Source of the DNA: Streptomyces chattanoogensis
GTDB lineage: Bacteria > Actinomycetota > Actinomycetes > Streptomycetales > Streptomycetaceae
DNA: 64,000 nucleotides
Direction of reading: 5' to 3'
Assembly (NCBI RefSeq): GCF_001294335.1
Contig: NZ_LGKG01000151.1
Coordinates: 42,312 to 106,311 of the forward strand
A program made the translations under genes and the position numbers. This document shows positions 17,200-25,701 of the stretch, in pieces. Within the stretch, counting starts at the first letter, position 1, and the number at the start of each line of letters is the position of its first letter. Under the pieces are notes generated by a model. The model searched no databases. It was not told the origin of the DNA and was given only the letters and a program-made list of their open reading frames with translations.

Positions 17200-17330
17200 G
17201 CGCAGTTGACGTAGATACACGTAAGACACACACGTACACCTACACACACACGTACACCTACGTACACACACGTGCACGTAGCTACACGCAGCTACACGTA
17301 GGCACATGTAGGTGCACGTCGGTTGACGTA
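17200..17330. repeat. CACGTA-rich alternating purine-pyrimidine repeat tract
   Basis: The gap between the divergent XRE and MFS genes is filled with variants of TACACGTA and CACACGTACACC. The 16-mer ACACACGTACACCTAC occurs exactly twice (17228-17243 and 17246-17261, period 18), followed by degenerate copies to about 17330. The tract alternates purine and pyrimidine over long stretches and is much richer in A/T than its surroundings. It could be a cluster of regulator half-sites or a Z-DNA-prone element. Confidence 0.75.
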
Positions 17331-17398
17331 GGGGGTAGCCGGAACACCAGCATAATCGGTCTCTGTATCTCCGTCCGGGCCTCAACAACGCTTACGGC

Positions 17399-18973
17399 AT
17401 GACCCGGACCACCCCATCGGACACCCCCTCGCAACGGACCGCGAGTCCGCACACCGCCCCACTGCAACCCCCGGGACAACGGGCCGCGGAACCGGCCGCA
17501 TCCCCCTGGCCGGCCCTGGCCGTCGTTCTGGTCGGGGCCTTCATGGCGGTCCTCGACACCTTCATCGTGCTCGTCGCCGCGCCCGCCATCCAGGCCGATC
17601 TGCACGCCTCCGCCGCCGATATCCAGCTGATCATGGCCGGTTATCAACTCACCTACGCCATCGCCCTGATCACCGGCGCCCGGCTCGGCGACCGCTACGG
17701 CCGTCGGAGGCTGTTCCTGACCGGTATGGGCCTGTTCACCCTGGCCTCCGTGGGCTGTGCCATCGCCCCCGACCCCGGCAGCCTGATCGTCGCGCGACTG
17801 GCGCAGGGGCTGACCGCGGCCGCGATGTTCCCGCAGGTCTTCGCGATGATCCAGGTGCTGGTCCCGGCAGAGAAGCGGCCGAAGGCGTTCGGTGCGCTCG
17901 GCGCCGTCATCGGCATGGCCACCGTGGTCGGCCAGTTGCTCGGCGGCGTACTGCTCTCCACCGGATTCGCCACCCTCTCCGCCGACCTCTTCGGGTCCTC
18001 CTGGCGGTCGGTCTTCTGGGTCAACGTCCCCATCGGGCTGGCCACTCTGGCCCTCGCCCTGCTGCGCGTGCCGGAGTCGCGCGCGCCGGAGGCCCGGCGC
18101 CTCGACCTGCCGGGCGCCCTCGTACTGACCGTGGCGCTCTTCCTCCTGGTCGTGCCGCTGGTCGAGGGGCGCTCGTACGGATGGCCGCTGTGGACCTGGC
18201 TCAGCCTGGCCGGCAGCGCGCTCGCCTTCGCCGCATTCGCCCTGGTGGAACGGCGGGTGGCCGCATCGGGCGGCGCTCCCCTCGTCCACCTGGGGCTGCT
18301 CCGCACGCGTCCCTTCGCCGTGGGCATCACCCTGGTCGTCATTGCCTACGCGGGCATCAACTCCTTCTTCCTCATCCTCTCGCTCACCCTTCAGGACGGC
18401 CTGGGGATGGATGCGCTCGGCGCCGGGCTGGTCTATACGCCGCTCGCCGTCGCGTTCTTCGTGGCCAGCGTGAGCGCCGGACGGCTGGCCCGGTTCGGGC
18501 GCCGGGTGCTGCAGGCGGGCGCACTGGTCAGCGGTCTGGGATACGCCACCGCGATCGTGCTGGTCGGCAACGCCGGTACGAGCCTGACGGCGTGGGCGCT
18601 GACGCCGCCGCTGGTGCTGGTCGGCGTGGGCAACGGGCTGCTGGTCACACCGCTGCTGAACGCCGTCCTGGCCCATGTCAGGCCTCAGGAGATCGGCATG
18701 GCCTCCGGTGTGCTCTCCACCTGCCAGCAGGTGGGCGGCGCGGTCGGCGTGGCCATCATCGGCGTCCTCTACTACGGCTCGCTGGGCAACGCCGCACACC
18801 ACGACACCGGCGCCTACGGGCACGCGCTGACCAGCGCCGTCATCTTCAACCTGGCGCTGGCGGTGGCGATTTCAGCTCTGCTGCCCCTGCTGCCGTCCCC
18901 GCCCAAGGCTGCCGCGGCGCGCTCCAACGCGCCCGCCCAGAACTCCAACGCCTCACCTACATCGGGAACTTAA
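17399..18973 (+). CDS. MFS multidrug exporter, DHA2 (14-TM) type
   Basis: A 524-aa membrane protein with about 14 transmembrane helices. The DHA2 motifs are visible: motif A GARLGDRYGRRRLFL after TM2, VLDTFIVLVAAPAIQ in TM1 (the motif D1 region) and ARLAQGLTAAAMFPQV. It would export drugs by proton antiport in the cytoplasmic membrane. It is divergent from the XRE-MocR pair, which probably controls it. The substrate cannot be predicted. Confidence 0.9.
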   Translation: MTRTTPSDTPSQRTASPHTAPLQPPGQRAAEPAASPWPALAVVLVGAFMAVLDTFIVLVAAPAIQADLHASAADIQLIMAGYQLTYAIALITGARLGDRYGRRRLFLTGMGLFTLASVGCAIAPDPGSLIVARLAQGLTAAAMFPQVFAMIQVLVPAEKRPKAFGALGAVIGMATVVGQLLGGVLLSTGFATLSADLFGSSWRSVFWVNVPIGLATLALALLRVPESRAPEARRLDLPGALVLTVALFLLVVPLVEGRSYGWPLWTWLSLAGSALAFAAFALVERRVAASGGAPLVHLGLLRTRPFAVGITLVVIAYAGINSFFLILSLTLQDGLGMDALGAGLVYTPLAVAFFVASVSAGRLARFGRRVLQAGALVSGLGYATAIVLVGNAGTSLTAWALTPPLVLVGVGNGLLVTPLLNAVLAHVRPQEIGMASGVLSTCQQVGGAVGVAIIGVLYYGSLGNAAHHDTGAYGHALTSAVIFNLALAVAISALLPLLPSPPKAAAARSNAPAQNSNASPTSGT

Positions 18974-19020
18974 CAGCCAGTCACCGAAAACCTCTTGGCA
19001 ACTGGCCGCCGTTCACTTAA

Positions 19021-19040
19021 CTTGGAATGGACGTTCCAAG
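19021..19040. promoter_or_regulatory. Probable TetR operator
   Basis: Inverted repeat CTTGGAA-TGGACG-TTCCAAG (7-bp perfect arms) about 88 nt upstream of the TetR start at 19128. It resembles operators of the TetR subfamily that controls redox or transport genes, so autoregulation is likely. Confidence 0.7.
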
Positions 19041-19127
19041 ATTCGCGGAACGCGCAACGCGCAACGGGCAACGCAGGACGTGGCGCGCGGCTCACGGCTC
19101 ACGGCTCGCATCACGTAGGGAGGCTCC

Positions 19128-19760
19128 ATGTCGCCGGACATCAAGCACTTCAACCCCGATGTCGTACTCGACGACGCGGTACGCGTCTTCTGGCGCCAGG
19201 GCATGCCCGCCACCGGGATACAGGCCCTGGTTTCCGCGACCGGCCTGAGCCGCTCCAGCCTCTACGCCACCTTCGGCAACAAGGACGGTCTCTACGCCGC
19301 CGCCCTGGGCCGCTATATAGAGCAGCACTCCACACCCGCCTTCGCCGCGCTCTCCGCCGCCCCCACGGGGCTGACCGCGATCGAGGACTTCTTCACGGGC
19401 CTGATCGGGGTGCGCTGTTCCGGCCCGGTCGCCGGGTGGGGCTGCATGGTCACCAATGCCCACGCCGGGCCGGAGAGCGCCGATCCCGCGATACGTGAAC
19501 TGCTCGACGCGCACCACCAGACCCTTCAGTCGGCGATGCGCTCCGCGCTGCACACGGCCGCCGGGCTCGGCCAGCTCGCCGCGTCCGTCGACCTGGACGC
19601 CGCGGCGGCCGTGCTCGCGACCCTGGCGTACGGCGTCAATCTGCGCTCCCGCGCGGGCGCCGCCGCCGACACGCTGCGGGAGGCCGTGGCGGGCGCCCTG
19701 GTCCCCCTTCGCGCCCACCCCGCACCCGCCCCCACACCCCAGGAGGTACCGCCGCAATGA
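19128..19760 (+). CDS. TetR-family regulator
   Basis: A 210-aa protein. The N-terminal HTH reads VLDDAVRVFWRQGMPATGI then LVSATGLSRSSLYATFGNKDGLYAAAL. The C-terminal domain contains CSGPVAGWGCMVTNAHAGPE, resembling the TetR_C group found in redox-responsive repressors. Its stop overlaps the peroxiredoxin-like ATG by 4 nt, so the two are expressed together; an oxidant or electrophile signal is plausible. The two Cys (about residues 89 and 98) could be sensors, which is inference. Confidence 0.92.
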   Translation: MSPDIKHFNPDVVLDDAVRVFWRQGMPATGIQALVSATGLSRSSLYATFGNKDGLYAAALGRYIEQHSTPAFAALSAAPTGLTAIEDFFTGLIGVRCSGPVAGWGCMVTNAHAGPESADPAIRELLDAHHQTLQSAMRSALHTAAGLGQLAASVDLDAAAAVLATLAYGVNLRSRAGAAADTLREAVAGALVPLRAHPAPAPTPQEVPPQ

Positions 19761-20404
19761 GCCTCAACGACGAACTCGCCGCTTTCTACCGGTCCCGGTC
19801 CCACGAGATCCCGGCCGCCGCACACGAGGTCATGAAGCGCGCCGACCGCGACTTTGCCGCCTCCGGCCAGGCCGGCCGGGCGCTGAACGTCGGCGGCACG
19901 GCCCCCCGCTTCAGTCTCCCCGCCGCGGACGGCACGACGGTGACCCTGGATGCCCTGCTGGCCGACGGCCCCGTCGTCCTCACCTTCTACCGCGGCGCCT
20001 GGTGCCCCTTCTTCAACCTCGCCCTCCGCGCCCTCCAGCAGCGGCTCGGCGAGATCACCGCCCGCGGCGCCCGGCTGGTGGCCGTATCACCGCAGATCCC
20101 CGACGAGTCCCTCTCCCTCACCGAGAAGCATGAGCTCGGCTTCCCCGTCCTCAGCGACCTCGGCTGCGACACCGCCAAGCAGTACGGCCTCAGCTTCGAC
20201 CTGCCCGAGGAGCTGGCGGCCGTCTACGAGTCGCTCGGGTTCGACCTCCAGCGCGTGAACGGCGGCCATCCGCACACGCTCCCCATACCCGCCACCTACG
20301 TCATCGACCGCGATGCCACCGTCCGCTGGGCCTTCGTCGACACCGACTACAAGACCCGCGCCGAACCCTCCGATCTCCTGGCAGCCCTCGACGATCTGAC
20401 CTGA
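19757..20404 (+). CDS. Peroxiredoxin-like (AhpC/TSA) protein
   Basis: A 215-aa thioredoxin-fold protein. After a helical start, VGGTAPRFSLPAADG and FYRGAWCPFFNLALRALQQ give the peroxidatic site, with Cys in the GAWCPFF motif in place of the usual PxxxTxxC. PATYVIDRDATVRWAFVD closes the fold. This is the group of AhpC-like proteins that reduce peroxides with thiol donors; whether it works with one or two Cys is unclear. It is translationally coupled to the TetR gene, suggesting oxidative-stress-induced expression. Confidence 0.9.
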   Translation: MSLNDELAAFYRSRSHEIPAAAHEVMKRADRDFAASGQAGRALNVGGTAPRFSLPAADGTTVTLDALLADGPVVLTFYRGAWCPFFNLALRALQQRLGEITARGARLVAVSPQIPDESLSLTEKHELGFPVLSDLGCDTAKQYGLSFDLPEELAAVYESLGFDLQRVNGGHPHTLPIPATYVIDRDATVRWAFVDTDYKTRAEPSDLLAALDDLT

Positions 20405-20493
20405 CCGGAGCCGATTGCGCCCCGACGATAGGCCGGAGATCAGCAGAGCGCTATGGTCGGATTCCAGGAACGTAACGGGGAAGGCAGCCGCCG

Positions 20494-20745
20494 ATGGCGC
20501 AGGATGAGGCCGTGATCGGCTGTACGGGAGTGTTGTTGATCGGCACTCGCGGGGTTGCCGGCCCCGGTGAGGTTCTGGTGTCGGTCAGGGGTGGGTCCGA
20601 GGCCTTTGTCGCCTGGTCGGCCGAGCCCCTTCCGGTGGGCGCGACGGTGCTCGTGATCGAGTCCCGTGGCGCGCGCCAGGTCGACGTCATTGAGTGGGCT
20701 GATCCGTTGGAGGCGTTGACCGGCGATCCCGGCGACGCCGGTTGA
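20494..20745 (+). CDS. Small NfeD-like OB-fold protein
   Basis: An 83-aa protein reading IGCTGVLLIGTRGVAGPGEVLVSVRGGSEAF and then GATVLVIESRGARQVDVIEW, the pattern of the C-terminal OB-fold of NfeD proteins. The membrane and protease parts of full NfeD are absent. It ends 11 nt before the flotillin-like gene. NfeD-like partners of flotillins are common, so this is probably a minimal, soluble partner. Confidence 0.75.
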   Translation: MAQDEAVIGCTGVLLIGTRGVAGPGEVLVSVRGGSEAFVAWSAEPLPVGATVLVIESRGARQVDVIEWADPLEALTGDPGDAG

Positions 20746-20756
20746 GGAGACGAAGG

Positions 20757-21911
20757 ATGTTCGGTTACCGCGTTCCGGCCCCCGATCAAGCCATGCTGAT
20801 CTCGGGAGGCAAGCGTGGTCAGGGGGGCGCGCCCTTCCGGGTGGTGACCGGCCACGGCAAGTTCGTGCTGCCGGTTTTCCGTAAGGTCCGCTTCCTGACG
20901 CTGGCGATGTGCGAGGCCGAGGTCGCCGAGAAGTGCGTCACCCGGCAGGGCATCGCCCTCACGGTGCGTGCCGTGATCGCGTTCAAGGTCGGCAATGACA
21001 CCGAGAGCGTGGTCAACGCCGGCCAGCGCTTCCTGTCCGACCAGGACCAGATGGCGGTGCTGACCGGCCGGATCTTCGCCGGTCATCTGCGGTCCATCAT
21101 CGGTTCGATGACGGTCGAGGAGATCGTCACGGAGCGGCAGAAGCTGGCCACCGAGGTGCTGGAGACGTCCAAGACGGAGATGGCGAAGATCGGCCTGATC
21201 GTCGACTCGCTGCAGATCCAGTCGATCGACGACGGTGACACCGGCTACATCGCTGCGATGTCGGCCCCGCACAAGGCCGCCATCCAGCAGAAGGCGCAGA
21301 TCTCCCAGGCCAAGGCCACCCAGGCGTCGGTCGAGGCACAGCAGGAGGCCGCGCGTAATCAGGCCGAGTACCAGCGGCGGACGGCCATCGTCCAGGCCGA
21401 GTACAACGCCGAGGTCGAACGCGCCCAGGCCCAGGCCGCGCAGGCCGGTCCGCTGGCGCAGGCGCATGCGCAGCAGGAGGTGCTGGCCGCCCAGACCGAG
21501 CTCGCCGAGCGCGCCGCCAAGCTGCGTCAGCAGCAACTGGTCGCCGAGGTCGTCAAGCCCGCCGAGGCGGAGGCCGAGCGCATCCGGCTGCTGGCCCTGG
21601 CCGAGGCCGAGCGGATGAAGATCCAGGCCGAGGCGGCGGCCTCGTACGACCGCGTCGCGCTGGACCGGATGGTGATCGACCAGCTCCCGCAGATCGTCAA
21701 GGAGGCGTCGGCGGGCCTCCAGGGCGCCAATGTCAACGTCCTCAACGGCGCCGACGGCCTGGGCGAGATCGCCGCCGGCCTGGTCGGCCAGGGCCTGACC
21801 ATCCTCGACTCGGTCCGCCGCAACCTCGGCGCCCCGGACGACACCAACGACAAGAACGGCAGCACCGGCACCACCGGCGACCGGCCCGGCGGCCGGGTCG
21901 AGATCGAGTAG
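20757..21911 (+). CDS. Flotillin-like SPFH protein
   Basis: A 384-aa protein starting at ATG 20757 after GAGGAGA. The SPFH domain (residues about 1-170) includes FRVVTGHGKFVLPVF, VTRQGIALTVRAVIAFKVGN and LRSIIGSMTVEEIVTERQKL. A long Ala/Gln/Glu-rich coiled coil (about 185-300) and the flotillin C-terminus DRMVIDQLPQIVKEAS follow. Flotillins organise membrane microdomains. There is no N-terminal hydrophobic helix, so membrane contact would be peripheral. The last 30 residues are a Gly/Asp/Thr-rich tail. Confidence 0.92.
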   Translation: MFGYRVPAPDQAMLISGGKRGQGGAPFRVVTGHGKFVLPVFRKVRFLTLAMCEAEVAEKCVTRQGIALTVRAVIAFKVGNDTESVVNAGQRFLSDQDQMAVLTGRIFAGHLRSIIGSMTVEEIVTERQKLATEVLETSKTEMAKIGLIVDSLQIQSIDDGDTGYIAAMSAPHKAAIQQKAQISQAKATQASVEAQQEAARNQAEYQRRTAIVQAEYNAEVERAQAQAAQAGPLAQAHAQQEVLAAQTELAERAAKLRQQQLVAEVVKPAEAEAERIRLLALAEAERMKIQAEAAASYDRVALDRMVIDQLPQIVKEASAGLQGANVNVLNGADGLGEIAAGLVGQGLTILDSVRRNLGAPDDTNDKNGSTGTTGDRPGGRVEIE

Positions 21912-21980
21912 CCAGGCGCATCGGCCGACCACGCACACCGGCCGGCCGCCCGCAACGAGCGACCGAGTGCGGGGGCGGGC

Positions 21981-22574
21981 CTACGCCCCCCGTCCCCGCT
22001 GCCGGTCCTCGTGTGCGTGCTTTTCCCGGGCGTAGGCCACCAGGTGGTTGAGTACGGCGACGGTGGCGGCGATGTCGGCGTCGTCGAAACCGGCCAGGGC
22101 GTCGCGGAAGTTGGCCTGACTGATGCGGTTGAGGCGCTCCAGGGTGGCCCTGCCGTGCGGGGTGATCGCCACCTTGCGGGCGCGCCGGTCGAGCTCGTCC
22201 GGGGTGCGTTCGACCAGGTCCTGGGATTCCAACTGGCCGATCTGACGCGTGACATGGGGCGGTTCGACCAACAGCTGGGCGGCCAGATCGCCGACCCTGC
22301 TCACACCTCCGCTGTCCTCCAGCGCCATCAGCAGCCAGAGATCGGATCTGGCCGCCGTCACCCCCGCCTCGGCCACATGGCGCTCATGCGCCCGGGAGCG
22401 GGTGAGCAGGTAGGCGAGCGTCGCCAGCACTTTCTGCAGCGCGGCGGTCGGGTCCTGCCCACCGCCCCGGCCGTCGGCCCGGTCGCGGTCCAGCCCGTCG
22501 GCCCGGTCGCGCTCCGGCTCGTCGGCCTGTTCGTCGGCCTGCTCATCGGCCTGGTCTCGTGCGGGGTCCGGCAT
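21981..22574 (-). CDS. MarR-family regulator
   Basis: A 197-aa protein. An acidic N-terminal extension with repeated DEQADEQADEP and DRADG units (about 40 aa) precedes a standard MarR winged-helix domain: LWLLMALEDSGGVSRVGDLA, PPHVTRQIGQLESQDLVERT and DRRARKVAITPHGRATLE. It is divergent from the P450 gene. A TTAATTAC palindrome near the P450 promoter is its likely operator. The ligand is unknown. Confidence 0.9.
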   Translation of the reverse strand: MPDPARDQADEQADEQADEPERDRADGLDRDRADGRGGGQDPTAALQKVLATLAYLLTRSRAHERHVAEAGVTAARSDLWLLMALEDSGGVSRVGDLAAQLLVEPPHVTRQIGQLESQDLVERTPDELDRRARKVAITPHGRATLERLNRISQANFRDALAGFDDADIAATVAVLNHLVAYAREKHAHEDRQRGRGA

Positions 22575-22742
22575 GGGGGTGACTGTAGCCGCAGGTCGGA
22601 CGGTCCGTAGCCGTCGTCCGCGATCGCGCGGCGAATCGGCCCGGTGGCGTTCCGTACCCGACGGCGTCCGGTTTGAGCCAACCTCGTACGGATCGTGATC
22701 AACCCTTCCCTCCCCTGTTCGACGGGGGTTACCGTGAGTCCG

Positions 22743-22769
22743 CTTAATTACTTAACTTCGGTAATTAAG
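22743..22769. promoter_or_regulatory. Palindrome upstream of P450, probable MarR operator
   Basis: Inverted repeat CTTAATTAC-TTAACTTCG-GTAATTAAG (9-bp perfect arms), an A/T-rich island in very GC-rich DNA. It lies 67 nt upstream of the P450 ATG and on the MarR-facing side of it. Confidence 0.75.
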
Positions 22770-22836
22770 TTGCGAGTGTCGGCACATGCACCACCGCGGC
22801 AATGGCGCCGCATCCCGATTGTGGAAGGACAGCCGC

Positions 22837-24063
22837 ATGACGACCGCACAACGACCTCAAGAAGCGACCGTGGCGCACCCGGACTCCTTGGCCATCCCGG
22901 CCGCGCGGGCCGCCGGCTGCCCCTTCGACCCCGCTCCCGGCGTGGACCGGGCCCGGCGCGAGGAGCCCGTCACCCGGGCCACCCTCTGGGACGACTCCCC
23001 CGTCTGGCTGGTCACCCGCCACGAGGACGTCCGCACCGTACTCGGCGACCCCCGCTTCAGCGCCGATGCCACCCGCCCCGGATTCCCGTTCCTGACCGCC
23101 GGCGTGCGCGAACTCGCCATCAAGTCCCCCTCCTTCATCCGCCAGGACGACCCGGAACACGCCCGGGTGCGCCGGATGCTCACCGCCGATTTCATGGTGA
23201 AGAAGGTGGCGGCGATGCGCCCCGAGGTGCAGCGCATCGCCGACGACCTGCTGGATGCGATGACCGACGGCAAGAACTCGGCCGATCTGGTCACCGAGTT
23301 CGCACTTCCGCTGCCGTCCCTGGTGATCTGTCTGCTGCTCGGCGTTCCGTACGACGACCATGCCTTCTTCCAGGAGCACAGCCAGACCCTGCTCAGCCTG
23401 CGGTCGAGCACCGAGGAGATTCGCCACTCGTCGGACGAGCTGCTCGCCTTCATGACACGGCTGGCCGAGACCAAGCGGCAGCAGCCGGACGACGGTATCT
23501 TCAGCCGGCTGGTGGCGCGCGGTGAGCTCGGCGACGCCGAAATCGCCTCTCTGGGACGGCTGTTGCTGATCGCCGGACATGAGACGACGGCCAACATGAC
23601 GTCCCTCTCGACGCTCGCCCTGCTGCGCAACCCCGACCAGCTGGCCCGGCTGCGCAAGGACCCGTCGCTGGTCAAGGGCGCCGTGGAGGAGCTGCTGCGC
23701 TATCTGACGATCGTGCACATCGGCGTCCCGCGGGTCGCCACCGAGGACATGACCGTCGGCGGCCGCACGATTCCCGCGGGCGAGGGCGTGCTCTGCACGA
23801 TCAACACCGCCAACCGCGATGAGGACGTCTTCCCCGCGGGCGACACCCTCGACGTCGGCCGCGACGCCCGCCGCCATGTCGCCTTCGGCTACGGCGTCCA
23901 CCAGTGCCTGGGCCAGCCGCTGGCCCGGCTCGAGCTGGAGATCGCCATCGAGACGCTGCTGCGCCGCCTGCCGGATCTGCGGCTCGACGTCCCCTTCGAG
24001 GAGATCCCCTTCCGTCACGACATGGGTATCTACGGGGTCCACGCGCTGCCGGTCGCCTGGTAG
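22837..24063 (+). CDS. Cytochrome P450, CYP105-like
   Basis: A 408-aa haem monooxygenase beginning at ATG 22837 after GGAAGGAC. Visible motifs are the I-helix AGHETTANM (oxygen activation), the K-helix EELLR, and the haem loop FGYGVHQCLGQPLAR with the axial Cys at about residue 357. The overall sequence (FPFLTAGVRELAIKSPSFIR, RRMLTADFM) is like CYP105 enzymes, which hydroxylate many xenobiotics and secondary metabolites. A matching 3Fe-4S ferredoxin gene follows at 24118, the usual CYP105 arrangement. A divergent MarR probably induces it on substrate exposure. Confidence 0.94.
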   Translation: MTTAQRPQEATVAHPDSLAIPAARAAGCPFDPAPGVDRARREEPVTRATLWDDSPVWLVTRHEDVRTVLGDPRFSADATRPGFPFLTAGVRELAIKSPSFIRQDDPEHARVRRMLTADFMVKKVAAMRPEVQRIADDLLDAMTDGKNSADLVTEFALPLPSLVICLLLGVPYDDHAFFQEHSQTLLSLRSSTEEIRHSSDELLAFMTRLAETKRQQPDDGIFSRLVARGELGDAEIASLGRLLLIAGHETTANMTSLSTLALLRNPDQLARLRKDPSLVKGAVEELLRYLTIVHIGVPRVATEDMTVGGRTIPAGEGVLCTINTANRDEDVFPAGDTLDVGRDARRHVAFGYGVHQCLGQPLARLELEIAIETLLRRLPDLRLDVPFEEIPFRHDMGIYGVHALPVAW

Positions 24064-24117
24064 CCCGCCCCACTCGCCCCAACCCCCCGTCCATCCGCAC
24101 CACTTGGGAGTACGACC

Positions 24118-24312
24118 ATGCGCATTCACGCCGACCAGGAGAAGTGCTGCGGTGCCGGAAGCTGTGTGCTGGCGGCGCCGGATGTTTTCGACCAGCGCGA
24201 CGAGGACGGCATCGTCGTCGTCCTCGACGCCGAGCCACCGGCCGGGCTGCACGACGCGGTCCGTGAGGCCGTCGCCATCTGCCCCGCGGCCGCGATCTCG
24301 GTGAGCGACTGA
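24118..24312 (+). CDS. 3Fe-4S ferredoxin partner of P450
   Basis: A 64-aa ferredoxin. C10, C16 and C55 (in ICPAAA) are the three cluster ligands. The usual fourth position is Ala, which marks a 3Fe-4S type such as those serving CYP105 enzymes. C11 is an extra Cys beside the first ligand. It starts 54 nt after the P450 stop and should carry electrons from a ferredoxin reductase to it; no reductase gene is nearby. Confidence 0.93.
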   Translation: MRIHADQEKCCGAGSCVLAAPDVFDQRDEDGIVVVLDAEPPAGLHDAVREAVAICPAAAISVSD

Positions 24313-24398
24313 CCGTCGGCCACCGCCCGCCCCACCATGCGCCGGCCCCGCACCTTCCGCGAGGCCGGCGCCCCGGCACGTCACGCCACGGCCGCCCG

Positions 24399-24836
24399 CT
24401 ACGGCTGCGGTACGAGCCCTTCGGCGACCAGCCCGGCCAGCACCGCCTCGCCCAGCGCATGCACCGCGGACTGCGGCCGCACCATCACCGTGAACTCCTT
24501 GATCCGCCCCGCCTCGTCGAACTGCAGCAGATCGATGCCGTGGATCTGCTTGCCGTTCACGGTGGCCCGGAAGATCAGAATCACCGACTCGGCCGCGTCA
24601 CCCCCCGCCGTCTCCGCACCGCCGGCCAGCTCACCCACGTACCGGAAGTCCTCGAAGGTCCGCAGCAGCACCCCGAACAGCCCGAGCACCATCGGACGGC
24701 CTTCGAAGGGCGTGAACTTCACCGGGCTGTAGAACCGGATGTCCTCCGTGAACAGCCCTTCCAGTGCGTCGAGTCGGCGCGCCTCCACCGCCGCCCGGAA
24801 GCGGTCCGCGGTGTTCCCGTCCTCAGTCGTCGCCAT
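24399..24836 (-). CDS. SnoaL/NTF2-like protein
   Basis: A 145-aa protein beginning MATTEDGN at ATG 24836, chosen because the fold starts just after it and a purine-rich GAGGAGAGGGC precedes it. ADRFRAAVEARRLDALEGLFTED and FTVMVRPQSAVHALGEAVLA fit the NTF2-like fold of small isomerases and polyketide cyclases. The reaction is unknown. It is divergent from the PadR gene, which may regulate it. Confidence 0.82.
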   Translation of the reverse strand: MATTEDGNTADRFRAAVEARRLDALEGLFTEDIRFYSPVKFTPFEGRPMVLGLFGVLLRTFEDFRYVGELAGGAETAGGDAAESVILIFRATVNGKQIHGIDLLQFDEAGRIKEFTVMVRPQSAVHALGEAVLAGLVAEGLVPQP

Positions 24837-25005
24837 GCTGCCCTCTCCTCGCCTCATGCGGCCGTCATGATCAAACCCGGAACGCTCGATATCCTCGATA
24901 CGCCCACACTCAGAGCCATGATTAGTCAGATTCTTGAGTATGGGAAGGGAGCGCGGGACAGAGCGCGGAAGACGGCAGAGGAAGCAGGGGAAGAGGGGTC
25001 CGGAC

Positions 25006-25593
25006 ATGGCTCTGAAGCATGCGGTGCTGGCGGCGCTGCTCGACGGTGAGTACAGCGGCTACCAGCTGGCCAAGGCGTTCGACGTCGGCGTCGCCAACTT
25101 CTGGCATGCGCTGCCCCAGCAGCTCTACGCCGAGCTGACCCGGCTGGAGGCGGACGGGCTGGTCGCCGGCCGGCAGGTGGTCCAGGAGACCCGGCCGAAC
25201 AAGCGGCTGTTCCAGGTCACCGAGGCGGGCCTGGCGGAGCTGCAACGGTTTGCGGCGGCCGCGTCCAAACCGTCGTTCATCCGGGACGATCTGCTGGTGA
25301 AGGTACAGGCGGTGGACCGGATCGAGGCCGCGCCGGTGATCGAGCAGCTGACCGAGCGGGCCCGGATCGCCGACGCCAAGGTGGAGATCTTCGGCAAGCT
25401 GCTGGCACGGCTGCGGGGCACCGCGACCGAGGAGGAGTTCCTGGCGCACGGCGCGCCGATCGGCCCGTATCTGACGTGTCTGCGCGGGCTCGGCTTCGAG
25501 CAGGAGACGCGCGACTGGTGCGAGCGGATCGCCGGCGTGCTGCGGGAGCGGGCCGCCGGCTCCCCGGAGCTCAGCCGGAGGGGACCGGCGTGA
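25006..25593 (+). CDS. PadR-family regulator
   Basis: A 195-aa PadR repressor starting at ATG 25006. The winged helix MALKHAVLAALLDGEYSGYQ and PQQLYAELTRLEADGLVAGR is followed by a coiled C-terminal dimerisation part (VIEQLTERARIADAKVEIF). PadR proteins often answer to phenolic or antibiotic ligands. The start lies about 170 nt from the divergent SnoaL-like gene. An A/T-rich stretch ATGATTAGTCAGATTC at 24918-24933 is the best candidate promoter/operator between them. Confidence 0.9.
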   Translation: MALKHAVLAALLDGEYSGYQLAKAFDVGVANFWHALPQQLYAELTRLEADGLVAGRQVVQETRPNKRLFQVTEAGLAELQRFAAAASKPSFIRDDLLVKVQAVDRIEAAPVIEQLTERARIADAKVEIFGKLLARLRGTATEEEFLAHGAPIGPYLTCLRGLGFEQETRDWCERIAGVLRERAAGSPELSRRGPA

Positions 25594-25701
25594 GGTGAGC
25601 ACAGCGGCCCGGGCCAGGGTGGTCCTGCCGGAACCAGGCAGGCCCTGCCTACGTTCAAGAGGCACTGGTTACCGGCCCGGCGCCGACGCATTCTCGATGC
25701 C

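Noticed and set aside
17200..17330. CRISPR-like array
   Set aside because: Repeats are degenerate, 16-20 nt apart without unique spacers of regular length, and no cas genes are in the window.
17282..18823. 513-codon open frame on the minus strand
   Set aside because: Antisense of the MFS exporter; no membrane or domain pattern.
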